Assembly (NCBI RefSeq): GCF_000820305.1
Contig: NZ_CDBH01000027.1
Location: 62,001 to 126,000, forward strand
DNA from: Aeromonas dhakensis
GTDB taxonomy: Bacteria > Pseudomonadota > Gammaproteobacteria > Enterobacterales > Aeromonadaceae
Direction: 5' to 3'
Length of the DNA stretch: 64,000 nucleotides
Positions 34,165-43,586 of this stretch are shown one piece after another (position 1 is the first letter of the stretch; each line of letters starts with the position of its first letter). The notes beneath the pieces are model-generated. The model was not told the origin of the DNA, did no database searches, and saw nothing but the letters and a program-made list of their open reading frames with translations. Both the position numbers and the translations under genes were made by a program.

Positions 34165-36297
34165 ATGAACATCATTGCCATCCTCAACCACCTCGGCGTT
34201 TTCTTTAAAGAAGAACCCATTCGCCAGCTGCAAGCCTCCCTCGAGCGCAAGGGTTTCGAGGTCGTCTATCCGGTCGATGTGGCCGACTTGCTCAAACTCA
34301 TCGAGAAGAACCCCCGCGTCTGCGGCGCCATCTTCGACTGGGACAAATACTCCCTGGGTCTGTGCAAGGAGATCCACGATCGCAACGAGAAGCTGCCGAT
34401 CTTCGCCTTCGCCAACGACCAGTCCACCCTGGACATTCACCTGACCGACCTGCGTCTGAACGTGCACTTCTTCGAGTACCGTCTCGGCATGGCCGACGAC
34501 ATCGCCCTCAAGATGGGTCAGGCCACTCAGGAGTATCAGGACGCCATCCTGCCGCCGTTCACCAAGGCGCTGTTCAAGTACGTGGAAGAGGGCAAGTACA
34601 CCTTCTGTACTCCGGGTCACATGGGCGGTACCGCCTTCCAGATGAGCCCGGCCGGCAGCATCTTCTATGACTTCTACGGCCCGAACGCGTTCAAGGCCGA
34701 CGTCTCCATCTCCATGCCGGAGCTGGGCTCCCTGCTGGATCACTCCGGTCCGCACAAGGAAGCCGAGGAGTACATCGCCCGTACCTTCAACGCCGATCGC
34801 TCCTACATCGTCACCAACGGCACCTCCACCGCCAACAAGATTGTCGGCATGTACTCGGCGCCGGCCGGCAGTACCGTGCTGGTGGATCGCAACTGCCACA
34901 AGTCGCTCACTCACCTGATGATGATGAACGACGTGACCCCGATCTACTTCCGTCCGACCCGCAACGCCTACGGCATTCTGGGTGGCATCCCGCAGAGCGA
35001 ATTCAGCCGCGACACCATAGCCGCCAAGGTGGCCGCGACACCGGGTGCCCAGGCGCCGCGCTACGCCGTGATCACCAACTCCACCTATGACGGCCTGCTC
35101 TACAACACCGGCTTCATCAAGGAGGCGCTGGACACCCCCTACATCCACTTCGACAGTGCCTGGGTGCCCTACACCAACTTCAGCCCGATCTACGAAGGCA
35201 AGTGCGGCATGAGCGGCGAAGCCATGCCGGGCAAGGTGTTCTACGAAACCCAGTCCACCCACAAGCTGCTGGCGGCCTTCTCCCAGGCGTCGATGATCCA
35301 CATCAAGGGTGACGTGGAGGAAGAGACCTTCAACGAAGCCTTCATGATGCACACCTCCACCTCGCCGCAGTACGGCATAGTGGCATCGACCGAGATTTCC
35401 GCCGCCATGATGCGTGGCAACACCGGCAAGCGGCTGATCAAGGACTCCATCGATCGCGCCATCTCCTTCCGCAAAGAGATCAAGCGCCTGCGCGAGCAGA
35501 GCGAAGGCTGGTTCTTCGATGTATGGCAGCCGGACGACATCGACACCGTCGAGTGCTGGAAGCTGGATCCGAAGGATGACTGGCACGGCTTCAAGGACAT
35601 TGACGACGACCACATGTACCTGGATCCCATCAAGGTCACTCTGCTGACCCCGGGCATGGGCCGTGATGGCCAGCTGCTGGAGCGCGGCCTCCCGGCGTCC
35701 CTGGTCTCCAAGTTCCTGGACGAGCGCGGCATCGTGGTGGAGAAGACCGGCCCCTACAACCTGTTGTTCCTCTTCTCCATCGGTATCGATCAGTCCAAGG
35801 CGATGCAGCTGCTGCGTGCCCTGACCGAGTTCAAGCGTGGCTACGACCTGAACCTGACCATCAAGAGCATACTGCCGAGCCTCTATCGTGAAGACCCGAG
35901 CTTCTACGAAGGGATGCGCATCCAGGAGCTGGCCCAGCGCATTCACGAGCTGACCAGCAAGTACCGTCTGCCGGAGCTGATGTTCAAGGCGTTCGACGTG
36001 CTGCCGGAGATGAAGATGACCCCGCATGCCGCCTGGCAGCAGGAGCTGGCCGGCAACGTGGTGGAAGTGCCGCTGCGCGACATGGTGGACCGCATCAGCG
36101 CCAACATGATCCTGCCCTACCCGCCGGGAGTGCCGCTGGTGCTGCCGGGCGAGATGGTGACCCAGGATTCCCTGCCGGTGCTCGAGTTCCTCGAGATGCT
36201 GTGCGAGATCGGTGCCCACTACCCGGGCTTCGAGACCGACATCCACGGCCTCTATCGTCAGGCCGATGGCAGCTACACCGTCAAGGTGCTGCGTTAA
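34165..36297 (+). CDS. cadA: inducible lysine decarboxylase
   Basis: A PLP enzyme converting lysine to cadaverine and CO2, consuming a cytoplasmic proton under acid stress. It has 710 residues (E. coli 715). The N-terminal wing domain opens MNIIAILNHLGVFFKEEPIR. The PLP-binding lysine is Lys367 in ETQSTHKLLAAF, the same number as in E. coli. Arg97 and Arg206, which help bind the inhibitor ppGpp in the E. coli decamer, are at the same positions, so stringent inhibition is probably kept. ATG 34165 with GTGGAGC at 34151-34157 gives the conserved start. Confidence 0.96.
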   Translation: MNIIAILNHLGVFFKEEPIRQLQASLERKGFEVVYPVDVADLLKLIEKNPRVCGAIFDWDKYSLGLCKEIHDRNEKLPIFAFANDQSTLDIHLTDLRLNVHFFEYRLGMADDIALKMGQATQEYQDAILPPFTKALFKYVEEGKYTFCTPGHMGGTAFQMSPAGSIFYDFYGPNAFKADVSISMPELGSLLDHSGPHKEAEEYIARTFNADRSYIVTNGTSTANKIVGMYSAPAGSTVLVDRNCHKSLTHLMMMNDVTPIYFRPTRNAYGILGGIPQSEFSRDTIAAKVAATPGAQAPRYAVITNSTYDGLLYNTGFIKEALDTPYIHFDSAWVPYTNFSPIYEGKCGMSGEAMPGKVFYETQSTHKLLAAFSQASMIHIKGDVEEETFNEAFMMHTSTSPQYGIVASTEISAAMMRGNTGKRLIKDSIDRAISFRKEIKRLREQSEGWFFDVWQPDDIDTVECWKLDPKDDWHGFKDIDDDHMYLDPIKVTLLTPGMGRDGQLLERGLPASLVSKFLDERGIVVEKTGPYNLLFLFSIGIDQSKAMQLLRALTEFKRGYDLNLTIKSILPSLYREDPSFYEGMRIQELAQRIHELTSKYRLPELMFKAFDVLPEMKMTPHAAWQQELAGNVVEVPLRDMVDRISANMILPYPPGVPLVLPGEMVTQDSLPVLEFLEMLCEIGAHYPGFETDIHGLYRQADGSYTVKVLR

Positions 36298-36312
36298 GCG
36301 AGAGTGACAACA

Positions 36313-36334
36313 ACGGGCCGCAAGGCCCGTTTTT
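36313..36334 (+). terminator. terminator after cadA
   Basis: ACGGGCC (36313-36319), loop GCAA, GGCCCGT (36324-36330), then TTTTT. Confidence 0.88.
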
Positions 36335-36369
36335 CCCATTTTGGTTCATCCATTTTTTTGCGAGTCAGC

Positions 36370-37233
36370 ATGAAGCGAGTTCTCTCCATCCAGTCCCACG
36401 TGGTGTTCGGCTGCGCCGGCAACAGCGCCGCCGTGTTTCCCATGCGCCGCATGGGGCTGGAGGTGTGGCCCGTCAACACGGTGCAATTTTCCAACCATAC
36501 CCAGTACAGCGCAGGCTGGCAGGGGATGGTGATGCCAAACGGCCATATCCGCCAGCTGATGGCGGGGCTGGCCGACATCGGCGTACTGGGGCAGTGCGAT
36601 GCGATCTTGAGCGGTTATCTCGGCTCGGCCGAGCAGGGGGAGGAGATCTTGGCGGCGGTGGCCCACCTCAAGGCGCTCAATCCGCATGCCCGCTATTTTT
36701 GCGACCCCGTGATGGGGCATCCCGACAAGGGGTGTATCGTCGCGCCCGGCGTCGCCGATTTTCTGAAAAACCGTGCGCTGGCCTGCGCCGACCTGCTGGC
36801 CCCCAATCTGCTGGAGCTGGAGCAGCTCACCGGCCGCGAGATCTGCAATCTGAGCGAGGCGCTGGCGGCTTGCCTGCAGCTGCGTGAGGGGGGCGTCGAG
36901 CTGGTGATGGTCAAGCATCTGGGCCGCGCCGGCTTGAGCCTGGACCGGTTCGAGATGCTGCTGGTGTGCGAAGAGGGGGCGTTTCATATCTCGCGCCCCC
37001 TCTATGAGTTTCAGCGTCAGCCCATCGGAGTGGGGGATCTGCTGAGTGCCACCATGCTGGCCAACCTGCTGGCGGGCTTCACGCCGGTGGCGGCGTTCGA
37101 GCGCACCAATGCCAGCGTGGACATGGTGCTGGCCCAGACCTGGCTGGCGGGCGCCTACGAGCTGCAGCTGGTGGCCGCCCAGCAGGCGCTGGTCGAGCCC
37201 GAGATCCGCACCTGCGCCAGCCGGCTGGGTTAG
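36370..37233 (+). CDS. pdxY: pyridoxal kinase PdxY
   Basis: A ribokinase-fold enzyme that phosphorylates pyridoxal to PLP. It has 287 residues, exactly the E. coli length. The start [21 protein letters not shown], the substrate region [11 protein letters not shown] and the C-terminal GVGDLLSAT anion-hole segment (Asp as base) are all conserved. ATG 36370 was chosen because it gives this N-terminus; the ribosome binding site is weak. It follows cadA by 72 bases, after a terminator. Supplying cofactor to the abundant PLP enzyme CadA is a plausible reason for the placement. It converges with the MATE gene, stops 7 bases apart. Confidence 0.92.
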   Translation: MKRVLSIQSHVVFGCAGNSAAVFPMRRMGLEVWPVNTVQFSNHTQYSAGWQGMVMPNGHIRQLMAGLADIGVLGQCDAILSGYLGSAEQGEEILAAVAHLKALNPHARYFCDPVMGHPDKGCIVAPGVADFLKNRALACADLLAPNLLELEQLTGREICNLSEALAACLQLREGGVELVMVKHLGRAGLSLDRFEMLLVCEEGAFHISRPLYEFQRQPIGVGDLLSATMLANLLAGFTPVAAFERTNASVDMVLAQTWLAGAYELQLVAAQQALVEPEIRTCASRLG

Positions 37234-37240
37234 CCGCGCA

Positions 37241-38659
37241 TCAGCCCGCGCGCCGTGCCAGCGTGACCTGCTGACGGGCAAGCGCCTTGGGCGAGCGCCT
37301 GGTGTGCGGGGCGCAGGCCAGCTTGAGCTGGTGCCACTCGCGCCACAGCAACCAGCACAGTGGCAGGGTCAGCAGCAGCACAGTCGTGGGCTGGGCCAGC
37401 AGCACGCCGTCGCGGCCCCACCAGAGCGGCAGCATGAAGATCAGCGGCAGCAGCAGCAGGGTCTTGGCGATGGAGATGAATAGCGCCTGACGGGTGCGCG
37501 CCATGGATTGCAGCAGCACGATGCCGAACATGATGATCCCCTCCAGCGGAATGGCGCCGAGGTTGAGGGTCAGGCTGCTGATGGCGGCCGCGAGCAGCTC
37601 GCCATCCTGATCGCCGGTGTAGAGCATGGCCACCTGGCGCGGCAGCAGCTGGATCAGCAGCCAGACCGCCAGACCGTAGATGAGCGTGATCTTGAGCCCC
37701 ATCTCCATCAGGAACTTCAGATCGCGATGGCGTTTGGCGCCGGCCGCCTGGCTGACCAGCGGCTGGATGCCAAAGGCCAGCCCCTGCAGGATCACGATGA
37801 ACACCGCCTCTGTGTAGCCGGCGACTGTGAAGCCAGCCAGATCCTTGACCGAGCCGTGCACCATCAGCTGGCTGTTGTGCAGCATCAGCAGCAGGCCAAG
37901 GTTGAACTGGGCGATGAGGCTCGGCAGACCGGTGAACAGCAGGTTGGGCATAGCCGGCAAGCTGGGCAGCAGCTGGCGCCATTCCAGTCGCAATCTGGCG
38001 TGACGGGTAAAGAAGTAACCCAGGCCCAGCAGGCTGACCACCCCTTCCGAGATGAGGGTGGCCTGAGCCGTACCGATGAGCCCCAGCCCCAGCCGGCCCA
38101 CCATGATGTAGTTGAGGATGATGTTGAGGATGGCGCCGCCGCTGACCAGCAGCATGGCGAGCCGCGGCCGGCCGTCATTGCGCAGCAGATAGGGCACCGC
38201 CAGGTTGCAGGCCAGCAGCAGGGTACCGCCGCCGATCCAGTAGAGATAGTCGCTGGCCTGTTGCCAGGTGTCGGTGCCCTGCTCGATGCCCAGTGCCAGC
38301 AGGATGTCGATGTGCCAGTAGTGCAGCAGCAGCGGCGCCACCGTGCCCAGCCCCGCCAGCAACCAGAGCGCATTGACCAGCGCCTGGCGGGCCAGCCCGG
38401 TGTTCCTGGCGCCCTGCTGGAAGGAGATGGCGGTGGCCGCCCCCATGCTGATCATGGCGGCAAGGCCGATCAGCACCATGATGACCGGGTAGACCAGGTT
38501 GATACCGGCAAGGCCGGCGGCCCCCACGTAGTGGCCGACGAAGATGCCATCGACCAGGTAGTAGGCGCCGGATACCAGCATGGCCATGACGGAGGGGAGG
38601 GCATAGCCCCAGAAACGGCGGGTCATCGCCCGCTGGCGCAGAGTGAAATAGGCAGACAT
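37241..38659 (-). CDS. MATE family efflux transporter
   Basis: An inner membrane exporter of the multidrug and toxin extrusion family, 472 residues and about twelve membrane segments in two similar halves. It begins MSAYFTLRQRAMTRRFWGYALPSVMAML and contains GIFVGHYVGAAGLAGINL, typical of the DinF/MepA side of the family. Substrate is unknown; cationic drugs and Na+ or H+ coupling are usual for the family. A basic C-terminal tail (RRSPKALARQQVTLARRAG) extends past the last helix. A LysR gene lies 99 bases upstream on the same strand and may be cotranscribed. Confidence 0.82.
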   Translation of the reverse strand: MSAYFTLRQRAMTRRFWGYALPSVMAMLVSGAYYLVDGIFVGHYVGAAGLAGINLVYPVIMVLIGLAAMISMGAATAISFQQGARNTGLARQALVNALWLLAGLGTVAPLLLHYWHIDILLALGIEQGTDTWQQASDYLYWIGGGTLLLACNLAVPYLLRNDGRPRLAMLLVSGGAILNIILNYIMVGRLGLGLIGTAQATLISEGVVSLLGLGYFFTRHARLRLEWRQLLPSLPAMPNLLFTGLPSLIAQFNLGLLLMLHNSQLMVHGSVKDLAGFTVAGYTEAVFIVILQGLAFGIQPLVSQAAGAKRHRDLKFLMEMGLKITLIYGLAVWLLIQLLPRQVAMLYTGDQDGELLAAAISSLTLNLGAIPLEGIIMFGIVLLQSMARTRQALFISIAKTLLLLPLIFMLPLWWGRDGVLLAQPTTVLLLTLPLCWLLWREWHQLKLACAPHTRRSPKALARQQVTLARRAG

Positions 38660-38758
38660 ATCTGTTCTCTTGGGGAGTTCGATTATCGAGCAGATAGTCT
38701 AGATTAATATTGTTTTTGCGATAATCCGGGTTCTACTTGAAGGATTGATGAGCAATAT

Positions 38759-39673
38759 TCAGTAATTGGTCGGTTGATAGTGGGCTTTCAGCATGTCGAT
38801 GAGCGCTCGCAAGCCGCTGCCCAGCTGATGCCGGCTGGGATAGAAGAGATAAAAACCGGCAAAGGTGGGGCACCAGGGTTCCAGCACGGTGAGCAGTTTC
38901 CCCTGGGCCACTTTTTGGCTCACTTCCTCTTCCAGACAGTAGGCCAGCCCCAGCCCCGCCTCGGCCGCCCCCAGATAGAGGGCCGGCGTGCTGGTGGTGA
39001 GCGGACCCGTCACCTCTATCTCCAGCAGGGAACCCTCCTCCCCGGCGAAGGCCCAGCGGTAGTGATGGGAGGGGGTGAGCCGGTAGCCGATGCAGGCGTG
39101 GCGCGACAGCTCGCGAGGGTGTTGCGGGGTGCCGCGTTCGGCCAGATAGGCGGGCGCCGCCACCACCAGATAGCGCTGGGGCGGCCCGAGCGGTACCCCG
39201 ATCATCTCCTTGGGCAGCAGATCGCCGTAGAAGATAGCGGCGTCATAGCCATCCTCGATGAGGCGCGGCATCAGCTCCTGTTCCACCACCTCCACCTGCA
39301 TGCGCGGGTAGCGTACCAGGTAATCGATCAACACCGGGGCCAGCAGGTCGTCGATGGCCCCGCGCGGTGCACAGATCTTCAGCCGTCCCACCGGCTCGTC
39401 GCTGTGACGGGTCAACTCGCCCAGTGCGCTCTCCAGATGGTTCAGGGTCGGCAGCAACTGGGTCAGCAGCCGCTGGCCCGCCTCGGTGGGCACCACGGCG
39501 CGGGTGCTGCGGTTGAGCAGCCGCACCCCCAGCCGGGTCTCCAACCCTTTCAGGCTGTGGCTCAGGGCGGATGCCGAGACCCCGAGTTCGAGGGCGGCCT
39601 TGCTGAAGCTCTGGTGACGGGCGACGGCGGCAAACACCGCCAGTTCGGCGAGGTCGGTACGGGTGATGGCCAT
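38759..39673 (-). CDS. LysR family transcriptional regulator
   Basis: A 304-residue regulator. The N-terminal winged helix (residues 1-65) reads ELAVFAAVARHQSFSKAALE and LGVSASALSHSLKGLETRLG. A C-terminal periplasmic-binding-like domain follows (for example PVLIDYLVRYPRMQVEVVEQ). The wording is like the PltR/DmlR-type subgroup often found beside transporter or reductase genes. Its target and ligand are unknown; the MATE gene directly downstream is the obvious candidate. Such proteins usually act on a divergent gene, but the next gene upstream, sdaC, is 507 bases away. Confidence 0.85.
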   Translation of the reverse strand: MAITRTDLAELAVFAAVARHQSFSKAALELGVSASALSHSLKGLETRLGVRLLNRSTRAVVPTEAGQRLLTQLLPTLNHLESALGELTRHSDEPVGRLKICAPRGAIDDLLAPVLIDYLVRYPRMQVEVVEQELMPRLIEDGYDAAIFYGDLLPKEMIGVPLGPPQRYLVVAAPAYLAERGTPQHPRELSRHACIGYRLTPSHHYRWAFAGEEGSLLEIEVTGPLTTSTPALYLGAAEAGLGLAYCLEEEVSQKVAQGKLLTVLEPWCPTFAGFYLFYPSRHQLGSGLRALIDMLKAHYQPTNY

Positions 39674-40180
39674 ATTAATTCAGCGGAAAAATGTTGAACA
39701 ACAGGGTACGCCAGGGCGGGGCAAGGCACAACGTGGCCAACAAACAGACACATGTAGCGAAATTGTTGTACCCATAAGGATATAGATACGGGTGAAACTA
39801 CCTCCATTTGTTAACGGCTGTTCACAAAATTGGGCTCGAAACGTGATCTCTGACGCCAGAAAGGCGATTCCAATCAAACTTTGGTTGATTAATTCAAAAA
39901 AACACTGTGATCGCTAAGGGGATTTAATTAGAGTCAGCTCATCGAAACAAAGGCGTGTTAGTGAGTTGTAAAAACTGACGCGTTTGCGGCCCTCGGGCCC
40001 ACTTCCCACCGGTCTGTTTGTTGCAATTTGGTTGTTACATGGAGTGATGACCAGTTTGCCGGAGCGATGGGAATGAGAATAAAACAGGGATGAACTGCAG
40101 GCGTTCCAGGGAAATGGGACAGGGCATTGAGCCCGGTTGACTAGATATTTTCTATTTTCCTTGATGACAGGAACACCCCT
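39674..40180. promoter_or_regulatory. A+T-rich region between LysR and sdaC
   Basis: 507 bases without a gene. A CRP-like half-site TGTGA lies at 39906-39910, with no good partner half. A small hairpin GGCC/GGCC occurs near 39989-40000. It presumably holds the LysR promoter and a long sdaC leader. I see no known riboswitch. The sdaC ribosome binding site is AGGA at about 40168-40171. Confidence 0.3.
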
Positions 40181-41476
40181 ATGTCTGACATGAACATTGC
40201 AGTAGAAGGCAACTTAGCCAGTAATGCATCTTCCCGTGGCATCAACAAGGCCGATGTGGTCTGGATGCTGGGTCTGTACGGTACCGCCATCGGTGCCGGT
40301 GTGCTCTTCCTGCCGATCAACGCCGGTGTAGGTGGTCTGTGGCCGCTGGTTGCCATGCTGATCCTGGCCCTGCCGCTGACCTTCTTCGCTCACCGTGGCC
40401 TGACCCGCTTCGTGCTGTCCGGCTCCACCCGTGACGGCGACATCACCGAAGTAGTAGAAGAGCACTTCGGCAAGACCGCAGGCAAGTTCATCACCCTGCT
40501 CTACTTCTTTGCCATCTACCCGATCGTGCTGATGTACTCGGTCGCCATCACCAACACAGTCGAGAGCCTGATTGTTCACCAGCTGGGCATGACTGCACCT
40601 CCCCGTGCCGTGCTGTCACTGGCGCTGATCCTGGGTCTGATGGCGGTTGTTCGTCTGGGCGGCCAGGTCATCGTCAAAGCGATGAGCGTGCTGGTATTCC
40701 CGTTCGTGATCACCCTGATGGGTCTGGCGCTCTACCTGATCCCGCACTGGAATGGTGCCATCATCACCGAAGCCCCGGCGCTGGGTGATGCCTTCAACGG
40801 CGATTTCATCAAGACCCTGTGGCTGGCCATCCCGGTCATGGTGTTCTCCTTCAACCACTCCCCGATCATCTCCTCCTTCGCGGTGGACAACAAGGGTCGT
40901 TACGGTGAAGGTGCCGAGAAGAAGTGCAGCAACATCCTGCTGGGCGCCCACGTCATGATGGTGATGACCGTTATGTTCTTCGTATTCAGCTGCGTACTGA
41001 GCCTCTCTCCGGCTGACCTGGCTGCCGCCAAGGAACAGAACATCTCCATCCTGTCCTACCTGGCCAACCACTTCGACAACCCGGTCATCGCCACCGTGGC
41101 ACCGCTGATCGCCATGGTTGCCATCAGCAAATCCTTCCTGGGTCACTACCTGGGTGCGCAAGAGGGCATGAACGGCCTGATGGCCAAGGCGCTGCGCGAG
41201 AAGGGCAAGAACGTTGACACCAAGCAACTGAACAAAGTGACTGCCGTGTTCATGATCCTGACCACCTGGGCCATCGCCACCATCAACCCGAGCATCCTCG
41301 GCATGATTGAAGACCTGGGCGGCCCCATCATCGCCATGCTGCTGTTCCTGATGCCGATGTACGCCATCACCAAGGTGCCGGCCATGCGCAAATACGCTGG
41401 CAACATCAGCAACGGCTTCGTGACCATCATCGGCCTGATCGCCATGTCCGGTATCATCTACAAGCTGATTGCCTGA
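40181..41476 (+). CDS. sdaC: serine transporter SdaC
   Basis: A proton-coupled serine importer of the HAAAP family, inner membrane, 431 residues (E. coli 429) with eleven membrane segments. [34 protein letters not shown] and [10 protein letters not shown] follow E. coli SdaC closely, as do [13 protein letters not shown] and [20 protein letters not shown]. In E. coli sdaC is paired with the serine deaminase gene sdaB; no deaminase is adjacent here. It is a single-gene unit closed by a strong terminator. Confidence 0.93.
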   Translation: MSDMNIAVEGNLASNASSRGINKADVVWMLGLYGTAIGAGVLFLPINAGVGGLWPLVAMLILALPLTFFAHRGLTRFVLSGSTRDGDITEVVEEHFGKTAGKFITLLYFFAIYPIVLMYSVAITNTVESLIVHQLGMTAPPRAVLSLALILGLMAVVRLGGQVIVKAMSVLVFPFVITLMGLALYLIPHWNGAIITEAPALGDAFNGDFIKTLWLAIPVMVFSFNHSPIISSFAVDNKGRYGEGAEKKCSNILLGAHVMMVMTVMFFVFSCVLSLSPADLAAAKEQNISILSYLANHFDNPVIATVAPLIAMVAISKSFLGHYLGAQEGMNGLMAKALREKGKNVDTKQLNKVTAVFMILTTWAIATINPSILGMIEDLGGPIIAMLLFLMPMYAITKVPAMRKYAGNISNGFVTIIGLIAMSGIIYKLIA

Positions 41477-41503
41477 TAACTCCGGTTACCCGCTTGAATG
41501 AAG

Positions 41504-41533
41504 AAGCCGCCTCGCAAGAGGCGGCTTTTTTTA
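41504..41533 (+). terminator. terminator after sdaC
   Basis: AAGCCGCCTC (41504-41513), loop GCAA, GAGGCGGCTT (41518-41527), then a run of Ts. Confidence 0.92.
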
Positions 41534-41653
41534 TGGCCGCTGTCCAGGGCTACGGCCTTGCATAAAACCGGGCATATTCTCGCCGCCGCCCTTAACAAAG
41601 AGGCGGGGCAGGCCTAACATGGCGGGATGTTTTTCTAGACAGGACAAAAGTAT

Positions 41654-42934
41654 ATGTCTGGGTTGAAAAAGGATCTCGGGCTTTGGCAAGGGATGGGGCT
41701 GCTCGCCACCTCGTTGCTCGGCACCGGGATCTTCGTGGTGCCGGCTACCGCCGCCTCGCTGGCAGGTGGGGCTTCGCTCTGGGCCTGGTTGTTGCTGATT
41801 GCGCTGGTGCTGCCGATTGCCTTTACCTTCGCTCGCCTCGGCCGCCGCTACCCCCACGCCGGCGGGGCGCCACACCTGATTGGCCTCGCCTTTGGCAACG
41901 GCGCCGAACGCTTCTCCGCCTTCCTGTTTCTGGCGGTGCTGCCGGTGGGCCTGCCCGCCGCCCTGATGATCGCCGCCGGCTTCTGGCATGCCCTGTTCGA
42001 TCTGGGGGAGTGGACCCTGTGGGGTATCCAGCTGCTCACCCTGCTCGGGGTCTTTCTGCTGGGGCTGCGCGGTGCGCGCTCCTCCGGCAACCTGCAGCTG
42101 CTGATCGCGCTCGCCATTTTGGGGCTCACCCTGCTCATCTGGTTCAAGGGGGATATCAGCTGGCGCGACGCCGCCCGGCCGCTGCCGACGACGGACGAGT
42201 GGCCCGCCATGGCCACCGCGCTGGCGGTGATGTTCTGGTGTTTCGTGGGGCTCGAGGCCTTCGCCCACATGGGGGAGGAGTTCAAGCGACCGGAGCGGGA
42301 CTATCCGCTGGCCCTGCTCGGCGGGGTACTGTTGGCGGGGCTCATCTACTGGGTACACTCGCTGGTGGTGCTCAAATATGGCCTCTACGGCGATGAGGCG
42401 ACCAACGCCACCGCCATTCCGGCCCTGCTCTCCCTGCTGTTCGGCCCCACCGCCAAGTGGCTGGTGGCAGTGCTCGGCTACCTCTCCTGTTTTGCCAGCA
42501 TCAACATCTACATTCAGGGCTTTGCAAGGCTTATCTGGAGCATGGCGCGCGAAGGCAAGCTGCCCCCCTCGCTGGCAGTCCTTACCGCTCGGGGCGCACC
42601 GCTGCGGGCGCTCGGTCTGGTACTGCTCATCTGCCTGCTCTGCATCACCCTCATCATCTGGTTGCGACTGCCCCTCGATGAGCTGATCCGCTACGCCAAC
42701 GGCAACTTCGTGCTGGTCTACCTGCTCTGCATGGCGGCGGGCTGGCGTCTGCTCGGCGGGGTGGGCAAGGGGCTGGCGGGGATAAGCGTGCTGCTCTGCG
42801 CCCTGGTGCTGGTGGCGCTCGCCTCCCAAGTGCTCTATGCCGTCGTGCTGAGTCTGGGGTATGGCTGCTTCTCGTGGTGGCGGCGCAGAGGTCGCCGCTC
42901 GGCACCAGATGATCGTGTCTGCGCCATCAAGTAA
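41654..42934 (+). CDS. yjeH: YjeH-type amino acid exporter
   Basis: An APC-superfamily transporter of 426 residues and about twelve membrane segments. The start MSGLKKDLGLWQGMGLLATS and LLGTGIFVVPA match E. coli YjeH, as do VMFWCFVGLEAFAHMGEEFK and CFASINIYIQGFARLIWS. E. coli YjeH exports methionine and branched-chain amino acids; the same role is inferred. ATG 41654 has AGGACA at 41640-41645. The C-terminus ends in a short basic and polar tail. It converges with the GNAT gene across a shared terminator. Confidence 0.85.
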   Translation: MSGLKKDLGLWQGMGLLATSLLGTGIFVVPATAASLAGGASLWAWLLLIALVLPIAFTFARLGRRYPHAGGAPHLIGLAFGNGAERFSAFLFLAVLPVGLPAALMIAAGFWHALFDLGEWTLWGIQLLTLLGVFLLGLRGARSSGNLQLLIALAILGLTLLIWFKGDISWRDAARPLPTTDEWPAMATALAVMFWCFVGLEAFAHMGEEFKRPERDYPLALLGGVLLAGLIYWVHSLVVLKYGLYGDEATNATAIPALLSLLFGPTAKWLVAVLGYLSCFASINIYIQGFARLIWSMAREGKLPPSLAVLTARGAPLRALGLVLLICLLCITLIIWLRLPLDELIRYANGNFVLVYLLCMAAGWRLLGGVGKGLAGISVLLCALVLVALASQVLYAVVLSLGYGCFSWWRRRGRRSAPDDRVCAIK

Positions 42935-42941
42935 CCCGAAA

Positions 42942-42966
42942 AAAGCCCCGCAGTGCGGGGCTTTTT
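42942..42966. terminator. bidirectional terminator between yjeH and the GNAT gene
   Basis: AAAGCCCCGC (42942-42951), loop AGT, GCGGGGCTTT (42955-42964), with T runs on both strands. It ends yjeH on plus and the ABC-F/GNAT unit on minus. Confidence 0.9.
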
Positions 42967-42974
42967 GCTGCCTG

Positions 42975-43514
42975 TCAGCGGCTGGCGGACAGGTCGCTGC
43001 GCAAGATGGCGTAGTGGCGCAGGGAGATGAAGCCATCCCCCTTGCGTTCGCACTCCCGCGCCGTGCCCTCGTAGTGAAAGCCGGCCCGCTCCAGCAGACG
43101 GGCGGAGGGGCGGTTGGGCTCCTCCACCACCGCCAGCAGCCGGTGCAGTGCTGTGGTGCGATAAGTGAGCGGCAGCCACAGTTGCAGCGCCGCGCTCATC
43201 ACCCCCTTGCCCCAGTGCTCGGGATAGAGCCAGTAGCCCAGCTCGGCCCGCCGGTGCTCAGGATCGGCATCGTTGTAGCCGATGGCGCCGAGCGGTTCGC
43301 TCGTGTGCCGGTCACGAATGAGGTGCCAGGCGCCGCGGCCGGTGCGGGTCAGCTCGGCATACCAATCCATCTGGGCCTGGCACGCCGTCAGGCTGTTGTA
43401 GCTGACGCCGTAGTAGGCGACGACCCGCGGATCGGAGAGGCCGCGGAAGATGTGGGGCAGATCGGCGTCGCTGACCGGATCCAGCCTGATGTGGGGTTGT
43501 TGCGTTGATGTCAT
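42975..43514 (-). CDS. GNAT family N-acetyltransferase (RimJ/RimL type)
   Basis: A 179-residue acetyltransferase. The sequence HIRLDPVSDADLPHIFRGLS at the start, RRAELGYWLYPEHWGKGVMS (acetyl-CoA motif region) and NRPSARLLERAGFHYEGTAR near the end mark the RimJ/RimL subgroup, which acetylates ribosomal protein N-termini or small amines. The substrate is not known. AAGGAG sits five bases before ATG 43514. It lies 72 bases after the ABC-F gene with only a hairpin, no terminator, between them, so the two are probably one operon. Confidence 0.82.
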   Translation of the reverse strand: MTSTQQPHIRLDPVSDADLPHIFRGLSDPRVVAYYGVSYNSLTACQAQMDWYAELTRTGRGAWHLIRDRHTSEPLGAIGYNDADPEHRRAELGYWLYPEHWGKGVMSAALQLWLPLTYRTTALHRLLAVVEEPNRPSARLLERAGFHYEGTARECERKGDGFISLRHYAILRSDLSASR

Positions 43515-43525
43515 GGTGGCTCCTT

Positions 43526-43547
43526 GCGGCCAACCTGAGTTGGCCGC
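43526..43547 (-). other. perfect 9-bp hairpin between ABC-F and GNAT genes
   Basis: GCGGCCAAC (43526-43534), loop CTGA, GTTGGCCGC (43539-43547). It has no T run on either strand. On the minus strand it ends just before the GNAT ribosome binding site, so it could affect mRNA processing or translation. Confidence 0.6.
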
Positions 43548-43586
43548 GTGAGTTGAGTGATAAAGGATGGATGATGCTGGCTGGCG

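Noticed and set aside
34048..36339. 763-codon minus-strand frame opposite cadA
   Set aside because: Antisense shadow of a complete, motif-verified CadA; no ribosome binding site or domain.
39674..40180. Riboswitch in the sdaC leader
   Set aside because: No glycine or lysine riboswitch core could be recognised; only small hairpins are visible.
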